A stretch of DNA of 64,000 nucleotides, taken from an uncultured Porphyromonadaceae bacterium (GTDB lineage Bacteria > Bacteroidota > Bacteroidia > Bacteroidales > Muribaculaceae). Where the stretch lies: assembly GCA_900540205.1 (NCBI GenBank), contig UQER01000003.1:1-64000 (forward strand), read 5' to 3'. Positions 23,740-32,678 of the stretch are shown here, in pieces. A program made the position numbers and the translations under genes. Position 1 is the stretch's first letter. Every line of letters starts with the position of its first letter. Under the pieces are notes generated by a model. It had not been told where the DNA came from. It searched no databases and saw only the letters and a list, made by a program, of their open reading frames with translations.

Positions 23740-24834
23740 ATGAAACAAGACATAAAACTGATGAAGGGCAATGAGGCCATAGCCCATGCCGCCATCCGGT
23801 ACGGTGCCGACGGATATTTCGGCTACCCTATCACCCCACAGAGTGAAGTGCTCGAAACCCTCGAGGCACTCATGCCGTGGGAAACCACAGGAATGACAGT
23901 GCTGCAGGCTGAAAGCGAAGTGGCATCGATCAACATGGTCTACGGCGGTGCCGCATCAGGCAAAGCCGTGATGACCTCCTCGTCGTCGCCTGGCGTCAGC
24001 CTCATGCAGGAAGGTATCTCCTATCTGGCAGCATCCGAGCTGCCTGCGCTGATTGTAAACGTGATGCGCGGCGGCCCGGGACTCGGCACCATCCACCCAT
24101 CGCAGGCCGACTATTTCCAGGCCACCAAAGGCGGCGGCCATGGCGACTACCACCTCATTGTGCTCGCGCCCTCCACCGTGCAGGAGATGGCCGACTTTGT
24201 GGGCCTCGGATTCGACCTCGCATTCAAATACCGCACACCTGCCATGATTCTCGCCGACGGTGTCGTTGGCCAGATGATGGAGAAAGTGGTGCTCCCCCCG
24301 CAGCGCGAGCGCCGCACCGACGAGCAGATCCGCCGCGAATGTCCGTGGGCAGTAACAGGCCGCACAGGCGGACGTCCGCGCAACGTGGTCACATCGCTCG
24401 AGCTCGACTCCGCCGTGATGGAGAAGAACAACGAACGTTTCCAGCGCACCTACAAGGAAATCGAGAAAAATGAAGTGCGCTACGAAGAGAAATACACCGA
24501 CGACGCCGAATATCTCATCGTGGCGTTCGGCTCGATTGCCCGCATCTGCCTCAAGGCAATCGAAGAAGCCCGCAAGGTCGGTATAAAAGTAGGGCTCATC
24601 CGTCCCATCACACTCTGGCCTTTCCCCTACGATGCCATCCGCGAGGCCGCCAAGCACGTGAAAGGTATCCTCTGCGTCGAGCTAAACGCAGGCCAGATGA
24701 TAGAGGATGTGCGCCTGGCTGTCAGCGACTCTGTGCCTGTGCGCCACTTCGGACGCCTGGGCGGCATCGTGCCTAACCCGCAGGAAGTTCTCAACGCCCT
24801 TGAGAACGATTTCATCAACAACCGTAAAGACTGA
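23740..24834 (+). CDS. 2-oxoacid:ferredoxin oxidoreductase alpha subunit (VorB/KorA type)
   Basis: This 364-residue subunit carries the pyrimidine-binding and transketolase-C-like domains. It starts LMKGNEAIAHAAIRYGADGYFGYPITPQSE, the hallmark of KorA/VorB, and continues with SGKAVMTSSSSPGVSLMQEGISYLAASELP. The C-terminal part (about 260 to 360) holds VGLIRPITLWPFP. Together with the TPP subunit it oxidises a 2-oxoacid and CoA to acyl-CoA, CO2 and reduced ferredoxin. The family is often named 3-methyl-2-oxobutanoate dehydrogenase subunit VorB. Substrate choice between branched-chain oxoacids and 2-oxoglutarate cannot be fixed from sequence alone. Confidence 0.93.
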   Translation: MKQDIKLMKGNEAIAHAAIRYGADGYFGYPITPQSEVLETLEALMPWETTGMTVLQAESEVASINMVYGGAASGKAVMTSSSSPGVSLMQEGISYLAASELPALIVNVMRGGPGLGTIHPSQADYFQATKGGGHGDYHLIVLAPSTVQEMADFVGLGFDLAFKYRTPAMILADGVVGQMMEKVVLPPQRERRTDEQIRRECPWAVTGRTGGRPRNVVTSLELDSAVMEKNNERFQRTYKEIEKNEVRYEEKYTDDAEYLIVAFGSIARICLKAIEEARKVGIKVGLIRPITLWPFPYDAIREAAKHVKGILCVELNAGQMIEDVRLAVSDSVPVRHFGRLGGIVPNPQEVLNALENDFINNRKD

Positions 24835-24840
24835 TCCACC

Positions 24841-25623
24841 ATGACACGTGAAGATATAATTAAAGAGGAAAACAAAGTTTATTCCCGCCCGAAACTCCTC
24901 AATAAAAATGTGATGCACTACTGCCCCGGCTGCAGCCATGGAGTGGTGCACAAACTGGTGGCTGAAGTAATCGACGAACTCGGCCTCGAGGAAGACGCCA
25001 TCGGCATCGCACCCGTAGGCTGCGCCGTGTTCGCCTACAACTACATAGACTGCGACTGGGTGGAAGCCGCCCACGGACGCGCCCCGGCCCTCGCAACTGC
25101 CGTAAGCCGCCTGAACCCCTCGAAAGTGGTGTTCACCTATCAGGGCGACGGCGACCTCGCCGCCATCGGCAGCGCCGAGACCATCCACGCCTGCACACGC
25201 GGCGAAAACATCGTGATAATCATGATCAACAACGGCATATACGGCATGACCGGCGGACAGATGTCGCCCTGCACACTTGAAGGCGCCAAAACCGCCACAA
25301 CACCCTACGGACGCCGCCACGACCTCAACGGCTTCCCCCTGCGTGTGGCCAACGTGGTGAGCCTGCTCGACGGCACCTGCTACGTAACCCGTCAGGCCGT
25401 GCACACCCCCGCTGCCGTCCGCAAGGCCAAGGCAGCCTTGAAAAAAGCGTTCCTCAACGCCAAGGCAAAGAAAGGCACATCGTTTGTGGAAATAGTGAGC
25501 ACATGCTCGTCGGGATGGAAAATGACACCCGAGAAAGCAAACAAATGGATGGTGGACAACATGTTCGCTCACTACCCTCTGGGCGACGTGAAGGACACTA
25601 CAGCCGAAGCTCCCGAAAAGTGA
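24841..25623 (+). CDS. 2-oxoacid:ferredoxin oxidoreductase beta subunit (TPP-binding)
   Basis: This is the 260-residue thiamine-diphosphate subunit. MHYCPGCSHGVVHKLV (C28, C31) is the family's N-terminal cysteine motif. The TPP/Mg site runs from GDGD (102 to 105) to INNGIYGMTGGQ. HGRAPALATAV is the usual active-site loop. It follows the alpha subunit by six bases, so the two are made together. It ends in a short acidic tail. Confidence 0.94.
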   Translation: MTREDIIKEENKVYSRPKLLNKNVMHYCPGCSHGVVHKLVAEVIDELGLEEDAIGIAPVGCAVFAYNYIDCDWVEAAHGRAPALATAVSRLNPSKVVFTYQGDGDLAAIGSAETIHACTRGENIVIIMINNGIYGMTGGQMSPCTLEGAKTATTPYGRRHDLNGFPLRVANVVSLLDGTCYVTRQAVHTPAAVRKAKAALKKAFLNAKAKKGTSFVEIVSTCSSGWKMTPEKANKWMVDNMFAHYPLGDVKDTTAEAPEK

Positions 25624-25686
25624 CCCGGCCATCATCCGAAACACACAAACTCATTCACCACCAGCGAAACTCAAACAGAAACAGAA

Positions 25687-26226
25687 ATGAAAGACGAAAT
25701 AATCATAGCAGGCTTCGGCGGACAGGGTGTGCTCTCAATGGGTAAAATCCTGGCATACGCAGCTCTGGAAAACGACATGGAAGTGACCTGGATGCCATCC
25801 TACGGTCCCGAACAGCGCGGAGGCACAGCCAACGTGACCGTGATTCTGAGCGACGAACCCATATCGTCGCCCGTGCTCGACACATTCGACACAGCCGTGA
25901 TTCTCAACCAGCAGAGCCTCGACAAATTCGAATCGAAAGTGAAACCCGGCGGCGTGCTCATCTACGACCCCTACGGCATTCACCGCGCCCCCACCCGTAC
26001 CGACATCACCATCGTGCCCGTGGATGCAATGGAAGCCACCATACGCATGGGTCAGGCAAAGAGCTACAACATGATCCTGCTCGGCGCCCTGCTGCAGATG
26101 CGCCCCGACGTGCCGGTTGAAGCCGTGGTACGCGGCCTTAAAAAAGCCCTCCCCGAACGCCACCACCACCTCATCCCCGCCAACGAGGCCGCCATCCGCG
26201 AAGGGATGAAACTTGCAGAAAAATAA
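25687..26226 (+). CDS. 2-oxoacid:ferredoxin oxidoreductase gamma subunit
   Basis: This 179-residue gamma domain starts EIIIAGFGGQGVLSMGKILAYAA and continues with MPSYGPEQRGGTANVTVILS, both diagnostic of the POR/KOR gamma family. It is needed for assembly and CoA-dependent activity. It is the last gene of the operon, 63 bases after the beta subunit, and is followed by a terminator. Confidence 0.94.
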   Translation: MKDEIIIAGFGGQGVLSMGKILAYAALENDMEVTWMPSYGPEQRGGTANVTVILSDEPISSPVLDTFDTAVILNQQSLDKFESKVKPGGVLIYDPYGIHRAPTRTDITIVPVDAMEATIRMGQAKSYNMILLGALLQMRPDVPVEAVVRGLKKALPERHHHLIPANEAAIREGMKLAEK

Positions 26227-26270
26227 CTTGTGACTCGCCGGGAATCAAGGATTGACCGGCAGTGAGAACC

Positions 26271-26314
26271 AACGGTGTGTCAGGATTACCGCTTCCCGGC
26301 ACACCGTTTTTTAT
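26271..26314 (+). terminator. Terminator of the oxoacid oxidoreductase operon
   Basis: AACGGTGTG and CACACCGTT arms with a 20-base loop, followed by TTTTAT. Confidence 0.75.
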
Positions 26315-26368
26315 AGGCCACCGGAAACGCCGATGCACTTATAATAAGCCCATATGCGTTTTTTTTCT

Positions 26369-26376
26369 TACATTTG
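26369..26376 (+). promoter_or_regulatory. Promoter -7 element for the ABC exporter
   Basis: TACATTTG matches TAnnTTTG and sits 39 bases before the ATG. No clear -33 TTG is seen at the right spacing. Confidence 0.45.
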
Positions 26377-26415
26377 CGCTCTGAAACATAAGCTCACGCA
26401 CCCCACACTTCCATC

Positions 26416-28242
26416 ATGAAGGAATTTCTGCTGATATTGCGGCGTTTCGTGCCGCCCTACAAGAAATATGTGGCGCTGAATGTACTGTGTAACATTCTGT
26501 CGGCCATACTCACACTGTTTTCGTTCGCTCTGATTATCCCCATCCTCGAAATGCTCTTCAAGGTAAGAGAGGATGTATACCAGCTCATGCACATAGGGCA
26601 GGCCTCCTTTAAAGATGTGGCGATAAACAATTTCTATTACTACACCCAGGAAGCCATCAACAACTACGGGCCACAGACCACTCTGGCCGCACTGGCTGCA
26701 ATGCTCGTGGTTATGACCGGACTGAAAACAGGCGTATCCTACCTCTGTTCCTATTTCATTATCCCCATGCGCAACGGCATAGTGCGCGACATACGCAACT
26801 ATGTGTTCAACAAGATGATTTCTCTCCCCATCTCGTTCTTCACATCTGCCCGCAAAGGCGACGTGATGGCACGCATGAGCGGCGACGTGGCAGAAATAGA
26901 GAACTCCATAATGCAGAGCCTCGACATGATGTTCAAGAATCCCATCATGATCATTGCCTGCCTTGCCACCATGTTCGCCATCTCATGGCAGCTCACCGTG
27001 TTCGTGCTGGTTCTGCTCCCGATGGCCGGCTTCATCATGGGTCGCGTGGGCAAATCGCTCAAACGCAAATCGCTCGACCAGCAGAACCAGTGGGGAGTGC
27101 TCATGAGCAACATCGAGGAGTGCCTCGGCGGCCTGCGCATCATCAAGGCATTCAATGCCGAGGAAAAGGTGAAAGACCGCTTCCACCGCGAGAACCAGAC
27201 GTTCTACCGGTTGTCAAACCGCATTGCGCGCCGCCAGTCGCTTGCCCACCCCATGAGCGAATTTTTAGGCACCATGGCCATCGCCATCGTGCTGTGGTTC
27301 GGAGGCTCGCTCATTCTGGGTGGCAACTCCACCCTCAACGCCTCCGAATTCATCTACTACATGGTGATTTTCTATACCATCATAAATCCGGCAAAGGATC
27401 TGAGCAAGGCCATGTACTCCATACAGAAAGGTCTCGCCTCAATGGAACGCGTCGACAAGATTCTCGGAGCACAGAACCCCATCCGTGACCCGGAAAACCC
27501 CAAGACCATCACCACACTCAAAGGCTCCATCAGTTACGACAACATCTCCTTCGCTTACGGCGACAAGGAGGTGCTCCACGACGTCAGCCTCGAGATTCCC
27601 GCAGGCTCCACGGTGGCACTCGTTGGCCAGTCCGGCTCCGGGAAATCTACCATGGCCGACCTTCTGCCACGCTTCTACGATGTGAATGCCGGCTCCATCA
27701 AAGTGGACGGCACAGACATCCGCGACATGCGCGTGCACGACCTCCGTTCGTTCATGGGCAATGTGAACCAGGAGGCCATCCTGTTCAACGATACATTCTA
27801 TAACAACATCACCTTCGGTGTAGAACATGCCACCCGCGAACAGGTGGAACAGGCAGCCCGCGTGGCCAACGCGCACGAGTTCATCATGGCTTCAGAGAAC
27901 GGCTATGACACCAACATCGGCGACCGAGGATGCCGCCTCTCAGGCGGCCAGCGCCAGCGCATATCCATAGCGCGCGCCATACTGAAAAACCCTCCCCTCC
28001 TCATCCTCGACGAGGCCACCTCGGCACTCGATACCGAAAGCGAACAGCTCGTGCAGCAGGCGCTCGACCGCCTTATGGAGGGACGCACCACATTGGTCAT
28101 CGCCCACCGCCTCTCCACCATCAAGAACGCCGACCTTATCTGCGTGCTCCACGAGGGACGCATCGTCGAGAAAGGCACACATCAGGAGCTTATAGAGCTT
28201 AACGGCTACTACAAGCACCTTGTGGATATGCAGAAATTCTGA
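26416..28242 (+). CDS. ABC transporter, fused permease/ATPase (MsbA-like)
   Basis: This 608-residue half-exporter has an N-terminal membrane domain (six segments within about 15 to 330) followed by a nucleotide-binding domain. Walker A is GQSGSGKS at 404 to 411, the signature is LSGGQ at 508 to 512, Walker B is LLILDEA at 528 to 534, and the switch His is H564 (AHRLST). It would act as a homodimer exporting lipid or another amphiphile. MsbA-like lipid A flipping is plausible but many paralogues look alike. It is monocistronic, convergent with the MerR gene and only 18 bases from it. Confidence 0.92.
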   Translation: MKEFLLILRRFVPPYKKYVALNVLCNILSAILTLFSFALIIPILEMLFKVREDVYQLMHIGQASFKDVAINNFYYYTQEAINNYGPQTTLAALAAMLVVMTGLKTGVSYLCSYFIIPMRNGIVRDIRNYVFNKMISLPISFFTSARKGDVMARMSGDVAEIENSIMQSLDMMFKNPIMIIACLATMFAISWQLTVFVLVLLPMAGFIMGRVGKSLKRKSLDQQNQWGVLMSNIEECLGGLRIIKAFNAEEKVKDRFHRENQTFYRLSNRIARRQSLAHPMSEFLGTMAIAIVLWFGGSLILGGNSTLNASEFIYYMVIFYTIINPAKDLSKAMYSIQKGLASMERVDKILGAQNPIRDPENPKTITTLKGSISYDNISFAYGDKEVLHDVSLEIPAGSTVALVGQSGSGKSTMADLLPRFYDVNAGSIKVDGTDIRDMRVHDLRSFMGNVNQEAILFNDTFYNNITFGVEHATREQVEQAARVANAHEFIMASENGYDTNIGDRGCRLSGGQRQRISIARAILKNPPLLILDEATSALDTESEQLVQQALDRLMEGRTTLVIAHRLSTIKNADLICVLHEGRIVEKGTHQELIELNGYYKHLVDMQKF

Positions 28243-28260
28243 TTCTTATACACCTCCATT

Positions 28261-28605
28261 TCAGCGGAGCGCCGACATCGCGTCGAGCATACGCTGCAGT
28301 TCGGCACGCACGTTGCGCAGGCGCTCCACAGCCTCCGCCTTCTTCGACACACCCGAGCGGTTGTTGCGTATCTGCTCCTCGGCTGCCTCGAGATGCAGCC
28401 CGCGGTCCTTCACAAGATATGTGACCATGCGCAGATGTTCTATGTCCGACGGGGTGTAGAGCCTTATCCCCTTGCTGTTGCGGCGCGGTTTTATAATCGT
28501 GAAACGGCTCTCCCAGAAACGCAGTGTGGAGGCCGGGATGCCGAGGATTTCAGCCACTTCACGGATTTTGTAATATTTCTTGTCAAGATCGTCTGTACTA
28601 ACCAT
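28261..28605 (-). CDS. MerR family transcriptional regulator
   Basis: This 114-residue DNA-binding protein has the winged helix at YYKIREVAEILGIPASTLRFWESRF, followed by RLYTPSDIEHLRMVTYLV and a C-terminal helix for dimerisation. There is no metal- or drug-binding domain, so the effector is unknown. I chose ATG at 28605 (MVSTDDLDKK). The open frame extends to 28695, but its own -7 promoter element (28665 to 28672) lies inside that extension, which rules the longer start out. Small MerR proteins of this kind are frequent single genes in Bacteroidota. Confidence 0.88.
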   Translation of the reverse strand: MVSTDDLDKKYYKIREVAEILGIPASTLRFWESRFTIIKPRRNSKGIRLYTPSDIEHLRMVTYLVKDRGLHLEAAEEQIRNNRSGVSKKAEAVERLRNVRAELQRMLDAMSALR

Positions 28606-28660
28606 TTGCCGGATATTTAGCCCTATGCGTGCAATGGATTGCCGCAACGGGTACGTGCTG

Positions 28661-28692
28661 TTTGCAAAAGTAGTGAAAAAATCGTAATTTTG
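28661..28692. promoter_or_regulatory. Overlapping divergent promoters for alaS and the MerR gene
   Basis: On the plus strand TTTG at 28661 to 28664, a 20-base spacer and TAATTTTG at 28685 to 28692 drive alaS. On the minus strand TACTTTTG at 28665 to 28672 drives the MerR gene. The alaS -33 and the MerR -7 boxes abut, so RNA polymerase cannot occupy both at once. Confidence 0.65.
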
Positions 28693-28739
28693 CACCCTTG
28701 AATAAAAACAAAACCGACAAACAAAACTTCACTACATAA

Positions 28740-31370
28740 ATGAGCACCAAGCCACTCACTGCCAAGGAGACACGCGAAGCCTTCAAGCAGTTTTTCAAAA
28801 GCAAAGGGCATCAGATTGTGCCCTCCGCACCTATGGTAATCAAGGACGACCCCACCCTCATGTTTACCAATGCGGGCATGAACCAGTTCAAGGACATCAT
28901 ACTGGGCAACAAGTCGCCCAAATGGACACGTGTCACCGACAGCCAGAAGTGCCTCCGCGTCAGCGGCAAGCACAACGACCTGGAGGAAGTGGGTCTGGAC
29001 ACCTACCACCACACCATGTTCGAGATGCTCGGCAACTGGAGTTTCGGCGACTATTTCAAGAAAGAAGCCATAGAATGGGCATGGGAATTCCTGGTTGACG
29101 TTCTCGGCCTCGACCCTGCCGACCTCTATGCCACCGTGTTCGAAGGCTCGCCGGCCGAAGGCCTGTCGCGCGACGACGAAGCCGCATCCTATTGGGAGCA
29201 GCATCTCCCCGCAAGCCACATCATCAACGGCAACAAGCACGACAACTTCTGGGAAATGGGCGATACCGGACCCTGCGGTCCCTGCTCTGAAATCCACATC
29301 GACCTCCGCAGCCCCGAGGAGAAAGCCAAGACCCCCGGAGCCGAACTGGTCAACAAGGACCATCCTCAGGTCATCGAAATATGGAACCTCGTGTTCATGC
29401 AGTTCAACCGCAAGGCCGACCAGAGCCTTGAGCCGCTCCCTGCCAAAGTGATTGACACCGGCATGGGCTTCGAGCGCCTCTGCATGGCCCTTCAGGGAAA
29501 ACAGTCGAACTACGACACCGACGTGTTCACCCCCATGATCCACCGTATCGCCGAGCTTTCAGGCAAGAAATACGGCGAGGACCATATGACCGACGTGGCC
29601 ATGCGCGTAATCGCCGACCACGTGCGCACCATCGCATTCTCCATAGCCGACTCACAGCTGCCGGGCAACGCCAAGGCCGGATATGTAATCCGCCGCATCC
29701 TGCGCCGCGCCGTGCGCTACGCCTACACATTCCTGGGCCAGCGCGAAGCGTTCCTCTACAAACTCATCGATACCCTCATCGACTCGATGGGCGAGGCTTA
29801 TCCCGAAATCAAACAGCAGCGCGAGCTGATAATGAAAGTGACCAAGGAGGAGGAGGACTCGTTCCTGCGTACACTTGAAAACGGTATCAAAATGCTTGAG
29901 ACAGCCATTGCCAACGCACGCAAAGCCGGCAAGACTGAAATCTCCGGCACCGAGGCGTTCGTGCTTTACGACACCTACGGCTTCCCCCTCGACCTCACCG
30001 AGCTGATTCTCAAGGAGAACGGCATGACACTCGACCAGGCCGGATTCGACAAGGAGATGGCCGCACAGAAGGCACGAGCACGCAACGCCGCTGCCGTCGA
30101 GGCCACTGACTGGCTCACCGTCAACGACGGCGAGCAGGAGTTCGTGGGCTATGACAAACTGTCGACCCCCGCACGCATTCTCCGCTACCGCCAGGTGAAA
30201 CAGAAGAACAAGGAGTATTATCAGATAATCCTCTCGGCCACACCTTTCTACGCCGAAATGGGCGGACAGGTAGGCGATAGCGGAACGCTCACCTCGGCCG
30301 ACGGCGAGACCATCGAGGTGTTCGACACCAAACGCGAAAACGGCATCGGCGTGCAGCTCACACACAAGCTCCCCGCCAACCTCGAAGGAGAATTCACGGC
30401 AACGGTCAACGAGGCCGCACGCCGCGCCACATCGTGCAACCACACCGCCACCCACCTCCTTCACGAAGCCCTGCGCGAAGTGCTCGGCACACATGTAGAA
30501 CAGAAAGGTTCGTTCGTGTCGCCCGATCTGCTCCGCTTCGACTTCTCGCATTTCCAGAAAGTCACCCCCGAGGAGCTGCGCAAGGTGGAACACATCGCCA
30601 ACCGCAAGGTCCGCGAGGCCATTGCACGCGATGAGCACCGCAACGTGCCCATCGACGAGGCCCGTGCCATGGGTGCCATGGCCCTGTTCGGCGAAAAATA
30701 TGGCGACGAAGTGCGCGTGATCCGCTACGGCTCCTCAATAGAGCTGTGCGGCGGCACACACGTCGACAACACCGGCAACATCGGAATGATCAAAATCGTA
30801 TCCGAGAGCAGCATCGCGGCCGGCATACGCCGTATCGAAGCCATCACCGGCGAGAACGTTGAAAATGCCTTTGACAAACTCGACGACACACTCCACGGCA
30901 TCGGCGCACTCCTTAACAACGCTCCCGACGTGGTCGGCGCACTCAAGAAAGCTATCGAGGAAAATGCCGAACTGCGCAAGGAAGCCGAGGAACACATCAA
31001 GGAACGTGTGGCAGAACTGGCAAAGACTCTGCTCAACAATGCCGAGACCATCAACGGCACAAAGGTCATCCTGATAACAGGACAGCGCATCCCCGATGTG
31101 GTGAAGAACGTGGCATTCGCCGTACGCAACCTCTCGCCCGAGGCCACCGCATTCCTCGGTGCCACCACTGACATGGCAGGCAAACCGCTGCTTACCGTAA
31201 TGCTCACCAACGACCTTGTGGAACACGGACTCAACGCCTCCGTAATGGTTCGCGAAGCCGCCAAAGCCATCAAGGGTGGTGGCGGAGGCCAGCCCGGATT
31301 CGCTCAGGCTGGCGGCAAGGACGGCAACAGCATCGACGCGGCTGCAGCCCTGCTCAAAGCCAATTTCTAA
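28740..31370 (+). CDS. alaS: Alanyl-tRNA synthetase
   Basis: This 876-residue class II synthetase has the catalytic core motif 2 region FTNAGMNQFKDIILG and TRVTDSQKCLRVSGKHNDLEEVG near the N-terminus. The editing domain zinc/catalytic motifs are HTATHLLHEAL and CGGTHVDNTG. The C-terminal DHHA1 domain ends in GGGGGQPGFAQAGGKD. The length is standard, and all domains (aminoacylation, tRNA recognition, editing, C-Ala) are present. It is monocistronic, with a promoter 50 bases upstream and a REP-like pair downstream. Confidence 0.98.
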   Translation: MSTKPLTAKETREAFKQFFKSKGHQIVPSAPMVIKDDPTLMFTNAGMNQFKDIILGNKSPKWTRVTDSQKCLRVSGKHNDLEEVGLDTYHHTMFEMLGNWSFGDYFKKEAIEWAWEFLVDVLGLDPADLYATVFEGSPAEGLSRDDEAASYWEQHLPASHIINGNKHDNFWEMGDTGPCGPCSEIHIDLRSPEEKAKTPGAELVNKDHPQVIEIWNLVFMQFNRKADQSLEPLPAKVIDTGMGFERLCMALQGKQSNYDTDVFTPMIHRIAELSGKKYGEDHMTDVAMRVIADHVRTIAFSIADSQLPGNAKAGYVIRRILRRAVRYAYTFLGQREAFLYKLIDTLIDSMGEAYPEIKQQRELIMKVTKEEEDSFLRTLENGIKMLETAIANARKAGKTEISGTEAFVLYDTYGFPLDLTELILKENGMTLDQAGFDKEMAAQKARARNAAAVEATDWLTVNDGEQEFVGYDKLSTPARILRYRQVKQKNKEYYQIILSATPFYAEMGGQVGDSGTLTSADGETIEVFDTKRENGIGVQLTHKLPANLEGEFTATVNEAARRATSCNHTATHLLHEALREVLGTHVEQKGSFVSPDLLRFDFSHFQKVTPEELRKVEHIANRKVREAIARDEHRNVPIDEARAMGAMALFGEKYGDEVRVIRYGSSIELCGGTHVDNTGNIGMIKIVSESSIAAGIRRIEAITGENVENAFDKLDDTLHGIGALLNNAPDVVGALKKAIEENAELRKEAEEHIKERVAELAKTLLNNAETINGTKVILITGQRIPDVVKNVAFAVRNLSPEATAFLGATTDMAGKPLLTVMLTNDLVEHGLNASVMVREAAKAIKGGGGGQPGFAQAGGKDGNSIDAAAALLKANF

Positions 31371-31416
31371 ACTACTACAGTTCTCAGAAGTATAGCACAA
31401 CTAAAATTCTTCAAAC

Positions 31417-31512
31417 GTAGGGACGCACGGCCCGTGCGTCCGTCGATAAAAATTTGATTCAATACAGATAAAGCATTGAATCCAGACGGACGCACGGCCC
31501 GTGCGTCCCTAC
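31417..31512. repeat. REP-like inverted pair, family B
   Basis: The 28-base copies at 31417 to 31444 and 31485 to 31512 are reverse complements except for the centre base. Each starts or ends with GTAGGGACGCACGG and has the inner palindrome ACGCACGG...CCGTGCGT. The same family occurs singly at 20029. It fills the alaS/gmd gap. Confidence 0.85.
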
Positions 31513-31586
31513 GTTGGGGAGTAGTTGCGACACCCATACAGGCATCGCAACACCCACGTGAAAGTCCACTCTAATATCCTACCACT

Positions 31587-32678
31587 ATGAAAAAAGTAGC
31601 GTTAATCACCGGAGTGACCGGGCAGGACGGATCGTATCTCGCCGAATTCCTGTTGGAAAAAGGCTATGACGTGCACGGCGTGATACGTCGCTCGTCGGTC
31701 GACTTCCGCGAACGCATAGCACACCTTGAAGGAAAATCCGACTTTCATCTGCATTACGCCGACATGGGCGACTCCATGAGCATCATGCAGGTAATCGGCA
31801 AAGTACGTCCCGACGAAATCTACAATCTGGCGGCGCAAAGCCACGTACAGGTAAGCTTCGACGCACCAGAATACACCGCCAACGTGGTGGCCACCGGAGT
31901 GCTCCGCGTACTCGAGGCAGTGCGCCAATGCGGCCTGACTGACAAATGCCGCATATATCAGGCATCCACGTCCGAACTCTACGGCAAAGTTGAGGAGATT
32001 CCACAGAACGAAAACACCCCCTTTCACCCCTACAGCCCCTATGCCGTGGCCAAGCTCTACGGCTACTGGATTGTAAAGGAATACCGCGAAGCCTACAACA
32101 TGTTCTGCTGCTCGGGCATCCTGTTCAACCACGAGAGCGAACGGCGTGGCGAGACATTCGTGACACGCAAAATCACCCTCGCCGCCGCACGTATAGCCCA
32201 GGGGAAACAGGAGAAGCTCCAGCTCGGCAACCTCTCGTCGCTGCGCGACTGGGGTTATGCCCCCGACTATGTGGAATGCATGTGGCTCATCCTGCAGAAC
32301 GACAAGCCCGATGATTTCGTGATAGCCACCGGCGTGCAGCACTCCGTGCGTGAGTTCGCCACACTGGCATTCAAGAATGTCGGCATCGAACTCCGATGGG
32401 AAGGTGAAGGCATCGACGAAAAAGGCATCGATACCGCCACAGGAAAGGTTCTTGTGGAGGTATCACCCGACTTCTACCGCCCCACCGATGTGGTCAACCT
32501 TCTTGGCGATCCCACCAAGGCCCGCACGCAGCTCGGATGGAATCCCTCGAAAACCTCCTTCGAGCAGCTCGTTAAAATAATGACTGATTCCGACATGGCA
32601 AAAGTGGCAGTGGAACGTGCCGGCGACCACGTGCGCACCAATCTTGCCGAATATCTTGAAAAAGGGATTGTGAAATGA
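31587..32678 (+). CDS. gmd: GDP-mannose 4,6-dehydratase
   Basis: This 363-residue short-chain dehydrogenase/reductase converts GDP-mannose to GDP-4-keto-6-deoxymannose. The Rossmann motif is ITGVTGQDGSYLAEFL (about 7 to 22), the catalytic Thr/Ser segment is QASTSELYGKV, and the Tyr-Lys pair is in YSPYAVAKLYGYW. The FNHESERRGETFVTRKI segment is typical of GMD. It overlaps the next gene by four bases (ATGA), forming the complete GDP-L-fucose pathway. The product feeds surface glycans, capsule or protein O-glycosylation. Confidence 0.97.
   Translation: MKKVALITGVTGQDGSYLAEFLLEKGYDVHGVIRRSSVDFRERIAHLEGKSDFHLHYADMGDSMSIMQVIGKVRPDEIYNLAAQSHVQVSFDAPEYTANVVATGVLRVLEAVRQCGLTDKCRIYQASTSELYGKVEEIPQNENTPFHPYSPYAVAKLYGYWIVKEYREAYNMFCCSGILFNHESERRGETFVTRKITLAAARIAQGKQEKLQLGNLSSLRDWGYAPDYVECMWLILQNDKPDDFVIATGVQHSVREFATLAFKNVGIELRWEGEGIDEKGIDTATGKVLVEVSPDFYRPTDVVNLLGDPTKARTQLGWNPSKTSFEQLVKIMTDSDMAKVAVERAGDHVRTNLAEYLEKGIVK

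Noticed and set aside
28606..28695. N-terminal extension of the MerR gene
   Set aside because: The gene's own -7 promoter element lies inside it.
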